Below, one piece after another: positions 30,746 to 39,941 of a stretch of DNA of 39,941 nucleotides. Source of the stretch: Acanthamoeba castellanii str. Neff (Eukaryota > Discosea > Longamoebia > Acanthamoebidae); assembly GCF_000313135.1 (NCBI RefSeq), contig NW_004457384.1, forward strand, positions 1 through 39,941, written 5' to 3'. The position numbers and the translations under genes were made by a program. The notes beneath the pieces were generated by a model. That model searched no databases. It was given only the letters and a program-made list of their open reading frames with translations, and had not been told where the DNA came from. Positions within the stretch are counted from its first letter, which is position 1, and every line of letters starts with the position of its first letter.

Positions 30746-33621
30746 ATGGAGAGGGAGCCATCCACGGGGGTCAAGCGACCGTTGCAACGGAAGGAGGAGG
30801 GGGAGACGTGGCAGAGGACACAGATGCAGCGGGCACTGCGAAGAAGCAACGCACCGACGAGGCGGCCGCAGATCATCCATCGCAGGAGAACACAGATTCG
30901 ACGGAGTTCCTCACCGAGGCGTGCTTTGCCGATGAGGCCGGGGTGGGGCCACTCACCCTCCGCCACCTCCACGTACCCCCCCTTGGCCCTTCTACATTTT
31001 TTATTTTCTTCATTGATTTATTTATATATATTCCAGGAGGCTGGCTTCAAGCGTATGACCCGCGTCCAGCGCGCCTCCCTCCCAGTCCTTCTTCAAGGTG
31101 CAGTTCCCCAACACACGCACGACCGCACGACCGCACGACACACGCAACACGCGCACACGCGCGGCGGCCTTGGTCAGATCAAGATCGACTGATTACTACT
31201 ACGACCTCGTGCAGGGAAGGACGGGCTGGTGGCGGGCAAGACGGGGACGGGCAAGACCCTGGCCTTCCTGGTGCCCGCCGTCGAGCTGTTGCGCCGGGCC
31301 GGCGTCGATCCCGCACAGCGCGCCATCAGCGTCCTCATCATCTCCCCCACTCGCGAGCTTGGTCCGCACCTTCCCGCTGTCGTGTGTCGTGTGTATCGTG
31401 TGTCGTGTGTGTCGTGTGTGTCGTGTGTCGTGCGTGCGGTTATTGTGTGGTGGTTGGTACTAAGGATCGATCCACGCTGCAGCGATGCAGACCGTGAAGG
31501 AGGCGTGGATGCTGGCGGGCGGCCCGCGCGGCGACATCAAGGTGGGGTGCGTAATGGGCGGCCGCGACTTCCTCGCCGAGCGCCAGGAGATGCAGGACGC
31601 CCCCGCCATTCACATCCTGGTAATATCCTATTATCCTATTATCTCTTCTTTCTTTTTCTCGCATTTGCTTTCGCTTTCGCTTTCGTGGATCGGTTGGGGA
31701 GCGCTCGGTCTCACTGTGAGTCTCTTGGGCGCCAAAAGGTGTGCACGGTCGGGCGGCTACTGGACCACCTGAAGAAGGACGACGCGCTGCGCACGCGCCT
31801 GGCCGACCTCCGCATGCTCATCCTGGACGAAGGTACCCGCCCGGCTCTCGACCCACATCTGAAGCAACCGTAGCTGAGACCCGCTGGTCGTACGTGTCGT
31901 ACGTGTCATGTGTCGTGCGGTCGTGCGGGAGCAGCCGACACGTTGATGCAAACGACGTTCGAGCAGGAGATGGGCGAGATCTTGACCTTCCTCCCTCCCG
32001 CCGACCGAAGACAGACGCTCCTCTTCTCCGCCACCATTCCATCGACCATCCCCGTTGTACGCCCGCCTCTCCATTGCCCTCATCGCTCTGTGGCTGTGCG
32101 TGTCGTGTGGCTGTTGTTGTGTGTCGTGTCGTGTCGCCCGACGAAGCGAGCGAGCTTACGGGGCTGTCCGTGTGTGGGGGCGGCGATTCGCGCAGGAAGG
32201 GCTCATAAGGGAGGACTACACGCTGGTGGATGCCGTGGACAAGAGCGACGCAATCACCAACGTCAACGCCACCCAGCAGTACCTCGTCGTGCCCCTCGCG
32301 TACGCCTCCCCTCCCGCGAAACGAAGACTTGCTGCTCCCACATGGGATCTTCAATCCACGCACCGCTTCGCAGGAGGGCACACTCTCTATCCAGTTATTT
32401 AATTTCTAGAAATTCAACAAAACGCTCTCATTGCGTGCCGATACATCGTATAGGGACACGGTGCGCGCGATCTACTCGCTGCTGCTGCACCACACGACGA
32501 CCAACGCCCGCTACAAGGTGCGAGCAGACCCGTAACAGACCTGCGCCCCACATCCTCCAGGTTGTGACTCACCACCTGGTCGTCGCTTGTGTTTGTTTGT
32601 TTGTTTGTGTCGACATAAACACACACACACGCGCCTCAAAACTGCACCAGATCCTGGTGTTCTTTGCCACGGCGCGGCTCACGCAGTTCATGAGCATGCT
32701 CTTCACCCAGGTCTTCCACATCCCGACCCTCGAGATCCACTCCCGTCGGGCGCAGGTAACGCATACCAACTCAACTCGACTCGACTCAACCCAACCGCCG
32801 CTCTTCATCATCAGCCCTGTCATGTTGACCCGTCATTCGCCCACCAATGCACGGATATGCGCAGGACAAGCGAACGGCCACCTCGGACGACTTCAGGAAG
32901 CAGGACAACGTCATCCTCTTCAGCTCCGACGTCTCCGCGCGAGGTGACCGCACCGCTCGTTTGTGCTGTGTCCCGAAGCTCACAGTCCGTGTGTGTCGTG
33001 TGTCGTGTGTCGTGTGTGTCCGCCAGGTATGGACTACGAGGACGTGACATTTGTGCTGCAGGTGGGGCGGGCGTCGAACCGGGAGCAGTACATCCACCGC
33101 CTGGGCCGGACGGCCCGCGCGGGCAAGGAGGGCTACGGCCTCCTGCTGCTGGCCCCGCACGACGAGTCCTTCCTCGCGGCCCTCCACGACCTCCCCATCC
33201 TCCCCACCACCGCCCCAGCCGCCCACGGTACGGCCGCCCACATTTTTTCCTTTGATTTCCTTTCCTTTCTCACAACCGCACACGCACACGCCGCACACCA
33301 CCGCACACACCGCACGCGATGTGATGTGATGGTGATGACGAAGGAGACACGCCGTTGCCGGAGACGATGGTGGAGGAGTGGAAGCGAGGCGTGCACAGGC
33401 GGGGCGAGCTCAAGTCGCGGGCCGTGCAGGCGTACCAGTCGTGGCTCGGGTTCTACAACAGCCACAAGAAGCAGCTCGACTGGGACAAGGAGCGTCTCGT
33501 GGCCGAGGCCGCCCTTTTCGCGGTCGAGTGCCTCAAGTTCGCCGCGCCGCCCGCCATCCTCCACTCCATCGCCAAGAAGATGGGACTCGGCGACGTCTCC
33601 TCCCTCCCTACCAAGAAGTGA
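30746..33621 (+). CDS. DEAD-box RNA helicase (Mss116/plant RH31-like)
   Basis: Twelve exons from 30746 to the TGA at 33619-33621 encode a complete helicase. Motifs in order: Q-like FKRMTRVQRASLPVLLQG, Walker A AGKTGTGKT, PTRELA (made across an intron), GG, TVGRL, LDEADTL (DEAD made across the intron at about 31831-31935), SAT in LFSATIPS, LVFFATA, SSDVSARGMDY and YIHRLGRTARAGKEG. The C-terminal extension with AYQSWLGFYNSHKKQLDWDK and ILHSIAKKMGLGDV matches the Mss116/plant RH25-RH31 group, which includes organellar RNA chaperones. The proposed ATG at 30746 (MEREPSTGVKRPLQRKEEG) joins the helicase frame only if one G is missing in the GGGGG run at about 30799-30803. The N-terminus is not a clear transit peptide. 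Upstream, 30653-30745 is a short AT-rich intergenic gap. Confidence 0.92.
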
Positions 33622-33689
33622 GTCGTCGCACACGCTGCACGAATAAACAAATATTTATTTGTTTTTATTTGTCAAACAAGAAGTGAAAG

Positions 33690-35483
33690 ATGGAAGGGGC
33701 GAGCCAGGAAGGTGGAGAGGCGGCGGTGTTGGTGGATGAAGGGTTCGAGCAGAAGCTAATGGAGCGCTACTTGAAGAGCTGTTTGAGCATTCTGCCGCGG
33801 CCATACGAGAGTCAGGACAGCGTGCGCACGACCATCCTCTACTTCGTTACGTCGAGCCTCGACGTGCTGGGCTTCCTCGACTCGCCTGCCGCCGAGGCGC
33901 GCGGCCTCATGCCCCCAGATCTGCGAGCCACCGTCATCGAGTGGCTCTACGCCATGCACATCCCTCGCCCCACCCGTACTCTCCCCATTTCTTTTCAATT
34001 TATTCCATTTACTCTTTTGCAATCAAATATATTGTTTGATTTATGTCGATTTATCATTTAATTGGAAAAGATGGGTAAACGTTTGTACTGATACTCGAAA
34101 TGGCGCCCAGACGAGGCAGAGGATGAGGAGCACGCGGCGCCGCGTTGGGGCTTCCGCGGGTCGCCCTTCCTTGGTCTGCCCTGGCACGTGTGCGGCGTAC
34201 GTGTTTGCCCGTCACCCCCAACCGGCACGCACGCACGCAACACACGCACCGCAGGCTACGCGCGTGCGACAATGATACGTTCTTGCTCGGCTGACGCGGT
34301 GTGCGCACACAGCAGGACGAGCACCAGCACGCCGCCGCGGCTGCGGCCGAGAGCGACGGTCGCCACGAGATGGACTGCGCGCATCTGGCCACCACCTACA
34401 CGGCCCTGTGCACCCTGCGCGTGCTCGGGGACGACTTTTCGCGCCTCGACCGCGCCGCCATCCTCTCCGCCATCAAACACCTCCAGCAGCCCGACGGCAG
34501 GTCGCCACCACACGCCCTCGTCTCCGGCTCACTGCGATGTGCGTTGACCGTGTGTGCGGTGTGTGCGGTGGCAAAGTGCAGCTTCAGTGCCAACGTGGGC
34601 GGCAGCGAGAGTGATGTGCGGTTCATCTACTGCGCGGCGGCGATCTGCTACATGCTCCAGGAGTGGTCCTTCGACGTACCCAAGGCCGTCCGCTACATCC
34701 TCTCCTCCCAGGCACCACATCCACCTCCCCATCCTCCACACTCGCTCCGCATTCTCTCTTGCTCACATGTGCGGCGTGCGTGTCGTGTCGTGTCGTGCGG
34801 CGTGTGTCGTGTCATGCGTCGTGTGTGTCGGAGCGCAGACGTACGAGTACGCGATGGCGCAGGGACCGGGCCAGGAGGCGCACGGCGGGTCGACCTACTG
34901 CTCGATCGCGACGTTGGTGCTGACGGGTTTCCTCGACCACCTGCCGCACCAGGACAAGCTCACCCGCTGGCTTCTCGAGCGCCAGGTCACCGGCTTCCAA
35001 GGTTCCTCCCCCTCCCCCGTCCGTGTGCGGTGCGTGCGGTGCGTGCGGTGCGGTGTGCACCGTGTCTGACTGTGTGCCGCAGGGAGGGTGAACAAGGACG
35101 CCGACACGTGCTACTCGTTCTGGATCGGAGCGTCACTGAAGATGCTCGACAAGCTCCACCTGGCCGACTACCGGCTCAGCAAGGCCTTCACCATGAGCTG
35201 CCAGACCCCCATCGGTTCGCTCTTTTCTTTTCTTTTTCTCTTCTCTTCCTCGAAGTAAAGCTAATGATGAAGGTGATGGCGATTCACAGGAGGGTTCGGC
35301 AAGTGCGTGGAGAATCCGCCGGACGTGCTGCACACCTACATGGCCCTGTGCGGCCTGAGCATGATGGGCGCCCCCGGCCTGCGCGACATCCACTGCGCCC
35401 TCGGCATGACCCAGCGAGCAGCCGGTGGCTTCGCCTACCCCCTGCGCACCGCCCGCGACGCCCTCGGCCTCACCCTCGACTGA
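33690..35483 (+). CDS. PGGT1B: Geranylgeranyltransferase type I, beta subunit
   Basis: The start at 33690 (MEGASQEGGEAAVLVDEGFE) leads into a prenyltransferase beta barrel. Landmarks in order: WLYAMHIPRP, WGFRGSPFLGLPW (type I signature), CAHLATTYTALCTLRVLGDD, SFSANVGGSESDVRFIYCAA, AQGPGQEAHGGSTYCSIA, NKDADTCYSFWIGASLKMLD and DVLHTYMALCGLSMMG. The zinc ligands Asp and Cys in DTCYSFW and the His in LHTY are present. With an alpha subunit (not in the window) it attaches geranylgeranyl groups to CaaX-Leu proteins such as Rho and Rap GTPases in the cytosol. A RapGAP gene lies 18 kb away, but no functional coupling is implied. Introns contain CGTGTCGTG and GTGCG repeats. The length, about 370-390 aa, is normal. 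Confidence 0.92.
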
Positions 35484-35559
35484 GCTACCCTTCCCCCTCC
35501 CCCACGTTCATGTTGGTTGGAATGCGGAGTATATATTAATTTGTAGAATGTGACACATT

Positions 35560-36480
35560 CCAGCCCACTGTTGAGGGTGGTTCTCATCCGTTGGCGTTGA
35601 CGAGGCCTCGTCGAAGAAGCGGACCACTTACTCGTCTGTGGTGGTCGCTTGCGGGCCTTCCTGTGCCAGCACCGCACCATCATGGCCCGGTAGTCCCGGT
35701 GCCAGTAGTCGTCGAGAAGCTTCCGATTGGCCGCCCCGAACGCCTCATCAGCGTCGGCTTCGGATTCGGCTGCGGCCGAGTCGTGGCGCAGGTTGTCGCG
35801 GGTGGCGCGCAGGGCGATCGCGGCCGGCATCTGGGCGCGTCCGCGTGAGCAGTTCCCACAGCACCACCCCGAACGCGACGTCGGCCAGCGCCTCCAACAC
35901 TACTTCGTCGCCATCGCCTGCCGTCAGCACCTCGGGGGCCAAGAAGGGCACGCAGCCGACCAGGCCGCGCCGGTGGTGGTGGTGGTGGTGGTGGTGGTGG
36001 TGGTCTCGTGGAGCGAGCCCAGGGGCGTGTGGTCCGTCACCACGCTCAGCCGCGGCCTGGCGTGTGCGCGCGACGCGTCAAAAATGGTGTACGTGCGAAG
36101 TAGTGCAGTGTGTGCGGAAAACCGGACGAAGCCGCCGTGTATGGCGACGATGTGTGGAGCGCGCAGGGTGCTGACCACGGCCACTCGGCGGCGAACGCCT
36201 GTTGGCTGGACTCGCCCTCGGCAGCGGCGCGGGACCACTGCCACCGTAGTCTCCTTCACACAGCCTGCCCGAATACACAGTCAGCCACATGTTGTCGTCG
36301 CTGTCGTGTCGTGTCGTGTCGTGAGGCTTGTGCGGAGAGTGGGCACACCTTGCGGATCTGGCCGAAGCGCCCGAGGGCGATGGGGGCGCCCAGCTCCAGC
36401 TCTCTTTCGTAGGGGCGAACAAGACGTCGTTGGTCAAGTCGCGAACTGGCGGTGTGCGAGAGGTGCTTCTGAGTGGGCCT
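35560..36480 (-). pseudogene. Decayed TKL-type protein kinase lacking its catalytic core
   Basis: Pieces of a tyrosine-kinase-like domain are clear on the minus strand. ELELGAPIALGRFGQIRK (about 36400-36345) is the glycine loop. VAVVSTLRAPHIVAIHGGFV (about 36195-36135) is the region after helix C. LSVVTDHTPLGSLHE (about 36050-36008) is the hinge. PFLAPEVL with VAFGVVLWELLT (about 35951-35855) holds the APE motif and helix F, and AMMVRCWHRKARKRP is the end of the C-lobe. About 70 residues with the HRD and DFG motifs are missing between hinge and APE, and an ACC/GGT repeat (35971-36004) sits exactly there. The VAVK lysine reads Val. The stretch between the glycine loop and helix C reads sensibly only with frame changes. 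Either this is a pseudogene or the repeat caused an assembly collapse. Confidence 0.65.
35971..36004. repeat. (GGT)n trinucleotide repeat inside the decayed kinase
   Basis: Eleven tandem GGT units on the plus strand (ACC on the kinase strand) lie between the kinase hinge and APE segments, in the place of the missing catalytic and activation loops. Confidence 0.95.
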
Positions 36481-36652
36481 CGAGGCCGGCCGAACACAGA
36501 ATGGGCTTTTAGCTCCGTACCAAAATCAAAAAAACGTTTGGCCTTGTGTTTTTTTGCTCCACGTTTCGCTGTAGATTGGCGCGTGTAACCCGTTACGGGA
36601 CAGTTTTAACTGGGAGTTTTGTCGACCGATCAGGTGACAAACAACGTGTCCA

Positions 36653-37636
36653 CTACACGGACGCCTCCTTGGGCTTGTCTGCTTCCTCCTTCCTCTTCTG
36701 CTGCTCTCCTTCCTCAGTCGTCACCGTCTCGTCGGCGGGCTGCTTCTCCTTTTCGGCGGTGCTGGCGAAGACGTCTTCGATGGGCGGCTGGCCGGGGAGC
36801 CGGGGCGGGAAGTCGAGCTCGATGGCGAGCACGTCGAGCTGGAGGATGTCGGTCTCGCAGCCCAGCAGCAGGCCCAGGTTGGGGGTCGTGCGGCCCAGGT
36901 CGCCGTGCACGAACTCCTTCACGTAGGTGCCGGCCTGCGTGGTCAGGTCGAGCGTGATGAAGTGCGGCGAGATGTACTGCGCCCGCATCGCGTAGATCGT
37001 TCGCTTGCGCACCATCAACGTTCGTCTGGGTCGTCACATGTCAGGACACGACACACACTATGACACACACGACACGCACACGACGAGGTGGTGGTGGCGG
37101 TGGTGGACAACAAACCTGTGGAGCACGCGGATGGGAGTGGTCTGGTCGATAACGAGGTCCTTCATGCTTTGGAGCGGGAGAAGGTCGTCGGGGGTGATGG
37201 CCTTGGCCAGCCACACCACACATCGGTACGTCTTCTTCTTGTCCTCCTCGCCCGCCTGCACCGCCGTGCTCTTATCCCTAATATTTAAAGAAAATGTTCG
37301 CACATACCACACATGCCACATATGCGTCGCATAACGATGTCCAGTTAGCCACGTACACATGCACAACGATCTCAAGAATGCGTGTAGTTGCCCGAGAGGG
37401 AAATCGTACTTGGTGATTCGCTGGAGGTCGCGGATGCGGACGAGATGGGTCGACTCGTTGACTTCGCGCTGCATCTCCATGTACTGTGCGGGGGTGAACT
37501 TGGTCCGGTGGGGATCCACGACCTCCAGCACGAACGGCCGTCCCTCCGCCAGCATGCGCACGTCGATGTCCTCCCGTCCCGACGAAGAAAATCTCATCTC
37601 TACGATCCGCGTGTGTTGTGTGTGTGTGCGTTGTGT

Positions 37637-37670
<34 letters not shown>

Positions 37671-39622
37671 GTGTGGTTACGTCAGCATGCAGGTACGAAC
37701 AAAGTGCGCATTCTCGTTAGCTCGATGGGTACCCTCGGCTTGGAAGTGTTTGTTGAGGGGTCCGGTGATGAGCTCCTGCACGGAGCTCTCCGACACGCGG
37801 GCGCCGTCCGCGACCCAGGGCGACTGGCTCAGCTCGCGCGAGAACTTGGCGTAGCGTCCTGCGTGCATTGCCAGGGGGAGTGGGGACGTGTTAGCTACAC
37901 AGTGACGGCGGTGAGCGGTATAGCATAGCGACGGCCGCACCGGCGAGGTAAATGGAATCGTGGAAGAACGTGAGTTCGCACTTGGCCCCTTCGTTGATGG
38001 GCACTGGGGGAACAGCTCCATACCTGGGATCGCGCAGTCAGAACAGAAGAAGTGGAGTTGATGATGGAGGGAGAGCGCACTTGATGAAGGTGGTCATGGG
38101 CAGGTTGCGCAGGGTCTTCGTCACAGCTGTGAGGGACGCCTCGTCGCTTTCGTCCCGCTTCGAAGCCTCCTCGTGCCCCTGGATTCATTAAATCGTGAAT
38201 AAGTCAACCATCAGATCTGTGTTGGGGGAGAGACGAAGAGAGAATTGAAGCAAAAGGTGGGCACCTCGAGGGGAGCTGCGCGTTGCCTGCCGCGGTGCTG
38301 CTGCTGCTTCTTCTTTCGCTGGGGACGCATCCCCGACTGCTCGATGTCGTAGAGGAAATGGTGCTCCGTCTCAGTCTCCGCGTGCTTGTACTTGATCCCC
38401 ACGTGAAACAGCGACTGTGTGGCATGTGTTGCGTGGCGCAACACTTTGATCGTTAGCACGAGGTCTGGCGCACAGAAGACGAAGGACGCGAACGCGCACG
38501 CACCTCGCGGGAGAAGTTGAGACCGATGCGACGGCGGAGCTCGTGGCCCAGAATCCACTTCATGGCTTCCTTGATGTCAACGATGGTGGACTTGTCTTCA
38601 AACTCTTCCGTAAATCTTCGAAGTGATTGTAGCATGTCAGGCGATTGATGATCGTGCGTGCGTGTGTGCGTGTGCGTGTGCGTGTGCGTAGTGCGTGTGC
38701 GTGTGCGTGTGCGTGTGCGTGTGCGTGTGCGTGTGCGTGTGCGTGTGCGTGTGCGTGTGCGTGTGCGTGTGTATAGAAACGTACTTGTGCGTGGCGAGGA
38801 GGTGGTAGTGGAGGGCGTATTGGCGGGTGACGGTGGAGGCCGGCATGGTGATGGTGAGCGAGTAGTCCGAGAACTCGTACTTGCCGGTGCCTCCCGTCAG
38901 AGCCGCCAGCAGCGGTCCCATGAACTTGTCCGACTGCACGTTCTGCAACGTGCCCAGGCAAGCCACGCACGCAGCCGCCTCTGCCCAGCGAGACACGTCG
39001 ATGCATAGTGAGACATGGAAGGACTTGTCTTGTCGATGCAGGATGGCGAGGAGGAGGAGGCAAGTGCACACCGGTGGCTTGTGAGCGGGCGCGCCAGTCG
39101 CTGCCATCGGACCTGCGCTCGGTCTCGGGGAGAGTTGCCCACAGCGACTCCATGATGCAGCGGAGCACCTGGACCCATACATTAACATTTTTACACAAAA
39201 TCGTTAAAATCGAGTAGAAAGCAATTGGAACGAGAAGTAGAAGTGAGAGAGGAGCCAGGGGTGCTGGGTACGGGAAGGGGCTCGCGATAGAGGGAGAAGA
39301 CGCGTTGCCCGAGGAAACGGAGGGCACAGAGCTCGCAGCAGCCACATCGAAGGAGGGTGAACAGGCCGGGAATTCGCGCTTTCATGTCGCTATCGTGGAT
39401 CACCTCGCCCACGTAGCGCCCGGCAGCTGCAGATTCGGCTTCAGTCGCGGTAAAGGGTGAAACCGTTGCCGCCTCTGTCTTCGCCTCCGTTTGATCTGTT
39501 TCCATCTTGGCCTGATTGGCAACAGATTCACCTCCCATTGCCTCCTCCTTGTGGATGTCCATAGCCGCCGAATCAGATGCGGCAACCCCGCCAGACACTC
39601 CTTCTTGCTGCTCGCCCTCCAT
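36653..39622 (-). CDS. PUS10: tRNA pseudouridine synthase PUS10
   Basis: The start at 39622 (MEGEQQEGVSGG) begins a Glu/Ala-rich leader, followed by the N-terminal zinc module: LLRCGCCELCALRFLGQR supplies one CxxC and CVACLGTLQNVQSDKFMGP, three exons later, another. THUMP-like and linker exons follow (YALHYHLLATHK, VDIKEAMKWILGHELRRRIG, KYKHAETETEHHF). The catalytic domain has GRYAKFSRELSQSPW, FSSSGREDIDVRMLAEGRPF with the catalytic Asp in GREDIDVRML, RDLQRITK, VIDQTTPIRVLHR and, near the end, THFITLDL-like FITLDLTTQAGTYVKEFVHG and DLGRTTPNLG. The Lys/Glu-rich tail ends KEASV at 36653. PUS10 makes pseudouridine 54/55 in the tRNA T-loop in archaea and some eukaryotes. The introns hold the longest microsatellites of the window (37617-37670 and 38655-38771). 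Identification is firm. Confidence 0.93.
37617..37670. repeat. (TG)n microsatellite in a PUS10 intron
   Basis: A TG run with a few GTTGTG interruptions directly follows the exon carrying GREDIDVRML (upstream of it on the minus strand). On the sense strand it is a CA tract near an acceptor. Confidence 0.9.
38655..38771. repeat. (GTGTGC)n hexanucleotide microsatellite in a PUS10 intron
   Basis: About 18 units of GTGTGC, with one GTAGTGC break, fill the intron between the exon ending HLLATHK and the exon with RRFTEEFEDK. It is the longest regular tandem array in the window. The 6-base period also gives spurious open frames of alternating residues in both strands. Confidence 0.95.
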
Positions 39623-39755
39623 TCCAGATGACGATTTTCACACTCAAAAACCATTCTTTTCTTTTGAAGAAAAATATTTCTTTCTAATTTCCCACAAAGT
39701 GTGGCTGCAATATAGAGGTGGCCCCTCTACTTGGTCGAGCCGCGAGGAAAGGGGA

Positions 39756-39941
39756 CTAGTAGACCGACGTGCGCGTTCGTGTGTACTGGAGGAGGGCCGT
39801 GCTCTCGGAGGAGACCACCTCCGTCGGGCCCACGTGCGGGAAGGCGAGGTTGTTGTCCTCGTCCTGCAGGTCGTTGGTGGAATCCGTGTCGCCGCCCGGC
39901 TCCTCGTCGCTGTTGGCGTAGAGGTCCTCGATGAACTGGTT
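39756..39941 (-). CDS. Acidic C-terminus of an unidentified protein (5' part outside window)
   Basis: Reading from the window edge on the minus strand, one frame is open for 61 codons (NQFIEDLYANSDEEPGGD, then NDLQDEDNNLAFPHVGP and TALLQYTRTRTSVY) to the TAG at 39758-39756. It has no start codon in the window. The composition is acidic and not repetitive, codon use is GC3-rich as in the neighbouring exons, and an AT-rich non-coding stretch follows the stop. I do not recognise the family. Only 133 bases separate this stop from the PUS10 start codon on the same strand, so the PUS10 promoter must be very short or overlap this 3' UTR. Confidence 0.6.
   Translation of the reverse strand, partial: NQFIEDLYANSDEEPGGDTDSTNDLQDEDNNLAFPHVGPTEVVSSESTALLQYTRTRTSVY

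Noticed and set aside
38655..38771. CRISPR-like or protein-coding repeat array
   Set aside because: The period is 6 bases with no spacers and it lies in an intron of PUS10. The open frames over it only reflect the absence of stops in GTGTGC.

Overview
The window is nuclear DNA of a free-living amoeba, very probably Acanthamoeba or a close relative. Exons are GC-rich, genes are packed tightly on both strands, and introns are short and numerous, with most 5' splice sites reading GTAC. The introns are full of CA/TG and GTGTC/GACAC microsatellites. Gene content is plainly eukaryotic: major vault protein, epsin, RapGAP, CFP1, an NCS-type calcium sensor, prenyltransferase beta, PUS10. No operons, CRISPR arrays, insertion sequences or tRNAs were seen.

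Layout. 10-1696 (+) is the 3' part of an unrecognised coiled-coil protein, possibly vezatin-like. 2200-4894 (+) is major vault protein. 5299-11824 (-) is a molybdenum hydroxylase of the xanthine dehydrogenase/aldehyde oxidase family with about 28 exons. 12036-15410 (-) is a RapGAP-domain protein. 15795-18612 (-) is an epsin whose C-terminus runs into an N gap. 18900-20316 (+) is a nucleotide-rhamnose epimerase/reductase. 20627-21349 (-) is an HMG-box protein. 22014-24253 (-) is a CFP1/Spp1-like PHD subunit. 24434-24844 (-) is a possible small membrane protein. 24914-25639 (+) and 25761-26518 (-) are a calmodulin-like and an NCS-like calcium sensor. 26631-30652 (+) is a PNKP-related protein. 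30746-33621 (+) is a DEAD-box helicase. 33690-35483 (+) is geranylgeranyltransferase-I beta. 35560-36480 (-) is a decayed protein kinase. 36653-39622 (-) is PUS10. 39756-39941 (-) is the acidic C-terminus of another gene.

The most interesting locus is 26631-30652. After intron removal with matching splice phases it reads as a PNKP-type polynucleotide kinase at the N-terminus, then a PNKP-type phosphatase fold that has lost most catalytic residues, then a long tail carrying a strong match to the APLF/WRN-type Ku-binding motif (PRRRLPGWMS). Kinase-before-phosphatase is the reverse of animal PNKP. This looks like a DNA-end-joining factor of unusual architecture.

Other points: the molybdenum hydroxylase has lost several residues that define purine hydroxylases; the kinase at 35560-36480 has its catalytic core replaced by a GGT/ACC microsatellite; and at least four otherwise intact genes have single-base frame breaks, mostly at homopolymers, which suggests consensus errors. 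Exon borders were read by eye from open frames, GT-AG sites and phase, so individual borders may be off by a few bases.
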